DNA of 9,069 nt, taken from NCBI GenBank assembly GCA_030428405.1, contig JAUIEH010000083.1:1-9069 (forward strand), in the 5' to 3' direction. This document shows, piece by piece, positions 6,748 to 9,069 of the stretch; the stretch's first letter is position 1, and every line of letters begins with the position of its first letter. This stretch comes from Alphaproteobacteria bacterium (GTDB lineage Bacteria; Pseudomonadota; Alphaproteobacteria; Caulobacterales; Maricaulaceae). Made by a program: the position numbers and the translations under genes. Below the pieces are notes generated by a model. It made no database searches. It had not been told where the DNA came from and worked only from the letters and a program-made list of their open reading frames with translations.

Positions 6748-6762
6748 CAAAAAGTCCGTTAA
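6748..6762 (-). promoter_or_regulatory. Possible CtrA box upstream of sciP
   Basis: On the minus strand this reads TTAA-N7-TTTG: one perfect half-site and one half-site with two matches (6 of 8). It is centred about 78 bases before the sciP ATG, nearly the same distance as the fliF box from its start codon, and both contain a TTTTT run at the same position. sciP is CtrA-activated in Caulobacter, so a site is expected here. I could not find a convincing -10 at the matching distance (nearest is GCTTAGCG at 6740-6733), so confidence is low. Confidence 0.25.
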
Positions 6763-6772
6763 ATCAGTCGGT

Positions 6773-6800
6773 TGAACGCCATCTATTCTTGAGGCGTTCA
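6773..6800 (-). repeat. Inverted repeat downstream of flgE
   Basis: TGAACGCC (6773-6780) and GGCGTTCA (6793-6800) form an 8-bp perfect stem with a 12-base loop, 17 bases after the flgE stop. No T run follows closely, so it is not a classical intrinsic terminator. It could be a weak or Rho-assisted 3' end for the hook operon transcript, or a protein-binding dyad upstream of sciP. Confidence 0.4.
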
Positions 6801-6817
6801 GTTAGGACCTGGCTTCA

Positions 6818-8230
6818 TCAGCGCTTGATGCGGATGAGTTCATCGAGCATTTCGTCAGCCGTCGTGATGATCTTCGAGGCCGCCGAATAAGCGCGCTGCG
6901 TCGTGATCAGGCCCGTGAACTCCGTCGCCAGATCGACCGTGGAGGCTTCAAGCGCGTTGGAGTCGATGGAGCCTGCGCCGCCGACGCCGGCCTGTTTCAA
7001 CGTGAACGGACCGGAATCTCCCGAAATGCCGTAAGCGCCGCCGCTGCGTGTCACCAGGCCGTCCGGATTGAGGAAGGTCGCGATCGGCAACTGGAAGACG
7101 GGGCGCACGACGCCGTTATTGAATCGCGCCTGCACCAGACCCGAGGCGTCGATGTCGACGCCGGCGAGGTCGCCGAAGACGGAACCGTCGACCGTCGAGG
7201 ACAGGAGCGTGGACGGACTGTCGAGCTGCGTGATGCCGCCGGCGGAATTGGCGCCGCCGAGATCAAGCGTGATCGTCTGTGCGCCGACGCCGGTTGCGCC
7301 CGCCCAGTTGACCTGGCCCGCGCCCGGCGCAGCAGCGTCAAAGGCGCCGAAGCTCAACGTCGTAGGCAAGGTCGTCGACGCGGAGGTCGGGTTGAACACG
7401 CCATCGGTCGTGAACGCGACATCGCCGACTGCGATCTGGCCGTCGGTCAGGCCCGCGCCGGTGACGACATCGGTCGCCGGCGTGACATAGATCTCGGCGT
7501 GCCAGACATTCGGCGTGCCTGATTTCAGATAGGAGAAATTGATCGTGCGCAGAGCGCCTTGGGAATCGAAAATCTGAACCGAGGAGGAGAAGTCGGGCGT
7601 CACCGCGCCGGACGCCATATTGTTCGTCGCCGGGTCATAGGCCGTGCCCGGTCCAAGGCCGGCTGCGGCGAGGGCTGCGGCGCTGACGGCCGTGGTCGAT
7701 TGCAGATTGGCGTTGAAGGTAAGGCGGCTGGTGGCTTCGGCCGTGCCGCCAATGGCGCCGACATTGATCGATTCAAGAGCGGTCAGATCGGTCGGGTTGG
7801 CGTTGACCGAGCCGTCGGGCTGTACGGGCCAGCCCTGCAGGTAGAGACCAGCGGCGTTGCGCAGATAGCCGTCTTCGTCAGGACGGAAAGAACCCGCGCG
7901 CGTGAACAGACGCGTATCCGTCGCGCCTCCCGTGGACGGGTTCTCCGTGACGACGAAGAAGCCCTGGCCGGAAATTGCGATATCGGTCGAAGACGCCGAT
8001 GCGGTCGGCAGGCCCTGCTCGGAAATGAGCTGGCGCGCGCTCGCGGATACACCGCGTGCGGAGTATGATGGCGCGCCGCTGCGAGCTTCGACCATCGGCT
8101 CGAACGTCGTAGTGGTGCGCTTATAGCCGGTCGTGTTGACGTTCGCGATATTGTCGGAGATCGCGGCGAGCGCGCTCGAGTTGGCCAACAGACCGGTGGT
8201 TCCGGCGATAAGTGCGGAATTCAGGCTCAC
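6818..8230 (-). CDS. flgE: Flagellar hook protein FlgE
   Basis: FlgE polymerises into the hook, the universal joint outside the outer membrane; it is exported through the type III apparatus without a cleaved signal. The 470-residue product has the rod/hook N-terminal motif SALAAISDNIANVNTTGYKR at 19-38, the inner-core strand IAISGQGFFVV at 84-94 and RAGSFRPDEDGYLRNAAGLYLQGW at 111-134, split by DED. The domain D2 start is near 169-175 (RLTFNAN). A long Thr/Ala/Gly-rich middle follows, and the C-terminal coiled-coil helix has LEASTVDLATEFTGLITTQR ending near IRIKR. It is shorter than the Caulobacter crescentus hook protein (about 590 residues, as I recall), with the difference expected in the variable outer domains. 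The start is a GTG at 8230 with AAGGAG at 8243-8238, 7 bases upstream, and it gives the standard MSLNSAL N-terminus. It follows flgD by 96 bp. Confidence 0.96.
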   Translation of the reverse strand: MSLNSALIAGTTGLLANSSALAAISDNIANVNTTGYKRTTTTFEPMVEARSGAPSYSARGVSASARQLISEQGLPTASASSTDIAISGQGFFVVTENPSTGGATDTRLFTRAGSFRPDEDGYLRNAAGLYLQGWPVQPDGSVNANPTDLTALESINVGAIGGTAEATSRLTFNANLQSTTAVSAAALAAAGLGPGTAYDPATNNMASGAVTPDFSSSVQIFDSQGALRTINFSYLKSGTPNVWHAEIYVTPATDVVTGAGLTDGQIAVGDVAFTTDGVFNPTSASTTLPTTLSFGAFDAAAPGAGQVNWAGATGVGAQTITLDLGGANSAGGITQLDSPSTLLSSTVDGSVFGDLAGVDIDASGLVQARFNNGVVRPVFQLPIATFLNPDGLVTRSGGAYGISGDSGPFTLKQAGVGGAGSIDSNALEASTVDLATEFTGLITTQRAYSAASKIITTADEMLDELIRIKR

Positions 8231-8237
8231 AGACTTT

Positions 8238-8256
8238 CTCCTTGCGCTTTAGCGCA
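8238..8256 (-). promoter_or_regulatory. flgE ribosome binding site with an abutting 5' hairpin
   Basis: On the minus strand TGCGC-TAAA-GCGCA (8256-8243) can fold into a 5-bp GC-rich hairpin with a four-base loop. Its last base is the first A of the AAGGAG Shine-Dalgarno (8243-8238), which lies 7 bases before the flgE GTG. The sequence is seen directly; a role in tuning flgE translation or protecting a processed 5' end is inference. Confidence 0.45.
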
Positions 8257-8326
8257 GTTGTCGTTGAGGAGCCGTTCTGGCCGTAATAATCAATCCGGCG
8301 GCGTTCATGCGCGCCGAAACTCAGTG

Positions 8327-8995
8327 TCAAAACGAATCGCGCAACCGAATGAGATCGGAGAGCGGGGCGCGGCCGCGACTGAGCAGCAGCTCAGGCGTTT
8401 CGGAGTCGAAATCGACGCCATTGACGCGCCAATAGCCGGCGATCTCGGCTTCGACGCTTTCGCGCTCGCCATCGGTGGCGACGACTTCCATGCGGTAAAC
8501 GCCGCTCGCAAGCTCGGTTTCGTCATCCGTCGTGCCGTCCCACAGGAATTCCTGCGTGCCCGCACTTTGGGGGCCGAGTTCCTGTTCGCGCACGACGTCG
8601 CCGCTTTCGTCATAAATCCGTATGGTGACGTCTGCTGCGTCGTCCTGCAGCTCGTAGTTCCAGGCGGCCACGCCGTCCGACAAGTTCGCCGTGTCGCCGC
8701 GAACCGCAGCGGCGCGTCCGATATAGGCGACCGCGACGGAACCTGACTGACCAGCCTGGATGGCGACGAGCTGTTCAAGCGCCTCGGTTTGCGAAATGGC
8801 CTGCTCGACGGCGGAAAAGTCGACCAATTGGGCGACGAACTGATTGGAGTCGAGGGGGTCGAGCGGGTCCTGGTTCTGCAGCTGCGATGTCAGCAGTCCA
8901 AGGAACAGTTCGAAATTTTCGTTCAGCCCCGCCGAGGCCGCGCTGGACTGCGCGGTCGAGGTGCTGGCTGCGGCTGAGGCGACGGCGGTCGTCAT
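8327..8995 (-). CDS. flgD: Flagellar hook assembly protein FlgD (hook cap)
   Basis: FlgD caps the growing hook and directs insertion of FlgE subunits; it is absent from the finished flagellum. The 222-residue product has an Ala/Ser-rich N-terminal export segment (1-22). The family signature LTSQLQNQDPLDPLDSNQF is at 35-53 and continues into VAQLVDFSAVEQ (54-65). The C-terminal region from about 85 to 200 is beta-rich, with VTIRIYDESGDVV at 123-135 and FLWDGTTDDETELASGVYRM at 150-169, corresponding to the Ig-like/tudor-like domains of FlgD. Length is normal. ATG at 8995 has AAGGA 8 bases upstream and lies 11 bases after the stop of the preceding partial gene. It is in one operon with flgE downstream. 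Identity is firm. Confidence 0.95.
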   Translation of the reverse strand: MTTAVASAAASTSTAQSSAASAGLNENFELFLGLLTSQLQNQDPLDPLDSNQFVAQLVDFSAVEQAISQTEALEQLVAIQAGQSGSVAVAYIGRAAAVRGDTANLSDGVAAWNYELQDDAADVTIRIYDESGDVVREQELGPQSAGTQEFLWDGTTDDETELASGVYRMEVVATDGERESVEAEIAGYWRVNGVDFDSETPELLLSRGRAPLSDLIRLRDSF

Positions 8996-9006
8996 TTGCT
9001 CTTCCT

Positions 9007-9069
9007 TCAGGCTCTAATATCAAGGCGCGCGCGCGACAAAACCGAATAGCCGCCGGCGTCGAACTCGAC
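9007..9069 (-). CDS. C-terminal end of a preceding gene, possibly fliK (hook-length control), partial
   Basis: On the minus strand an open frame enters from the right edge and ends at TGA (9009-9007), 11 bases before the flgD ATG. Only 20 residues are visible, ending GGYSVLSRARLDIRA. The closeness to flgD and the codon composition suggest a real upstream gene of the same operon. In many alphaproteobacteria, including Caulobacter, the gene before flgD encodes the hook-length regulator FliK, whose C-terminus often ends in a short strand like RLDIRA. Too little sequence is present to identify it from sequence alone, so no symbol is given. Confidence 0.5.
   Translation of the reverse strand, partial: VEFDAGGYSVLSRARLDIRA

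Noticed and set aside
6315..6890. 191-residue plus-strand open frame covering the sciP region and both flanking spacers
   Set aside because: It runs antisense across sciP, the terminator hairpin and the flgE 3' end; no ribosome binding site or family resemblance, while sciP on the other strand is a clear family match.
8298..8315. Short GC inverted repeat CGGCG/CGCCG after flgD as a terminator
   Set aside because: Only 5 bp of stem with no T run following; such repeats arise often in this base composition, and flgE most likely depends on read-through from flgD.
8121..8330. 69-residue minus-strand frame over the flgD-flgE spacer
   Set aside because: It overlaps the flgE N-terminus in a different frame and has no good ribosome binding site or family match.
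1..9069. Mobile elements, CRISPR arrays, tRNA/rRNA, phage or defence genes, or a novel system
   Set aside because: Every stretch is accounted for by co-oriented flagellar genes with short spacers; no repeats of array type, transposase motifs, tRNA-like folds or composition breaks were seen by eye.

Overview
The window is a compact stretch of flagellar genes, all on the minus strand, from a GC-rich alphaproteobacterium. The best fit is the Caulobacter/Hyphomonadaceae-like group (Caulobacterales). Three things point there: a SciP-type (DUF1153) cell-cycle regulator, an FlbD-type sigma-54 activator with a degenerate receiver domain, and a gene order that, as I recall it, matches the Caulobacter hook and fliF operons. 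This assignment is an inference from gene content; no 16S or housekeeping marker is present.

In the direction of transcription (right to left) the layout is: the last codons of a gene that is probably fliK (9069-9007); flgD, hook cap (8995-8327); a 96-bp spacer with a small hairpin against the flgE ribosome binding site; flgE, hook protein (8230-6818); a 140-bp spacer with an inverted repeat and a CtrA-like box; sciP (6677-6408); a perfect 13-bp-stem hairpin that probably ends the sciP transcript; a 129-bp spacer with a plausible cell-cycle promoter for fliF; then a tight operon fliF (6278-4596), fliG (4589-3555), fliH/flbE (3544-2894), fliN (2870-2538), flbD (2495-1137) and flhA (from 1127, running off the left edge).

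The genes work together. FliF forms the MS ring. FliG and FliN form part of the rotor/C ring on it. FliH services the export ATPase and FlhA is the export gate. FlgD and FlgE are later export substrates that build the hook. FlbD is the sigma-54 activator that, in Caulobacter, switches on the hook-class operons and represses fliF. SciP restrains the master regulator CtrA. The window therefore holds early structural genes, a hook operon and two regulators linking flagellar assembly to the cell cycle.

I see no mobile element, CRISPR array, RNA gene, foreign island or frameshift. No stretch above 300 bases lacks a gene. Nothing here looks like a previously undescribed system. The points worth a second look are regulatory: the fliF and sciP upstream regions, the terminator hairpin, and the hairpin abutting the flgE ribosome binding site.
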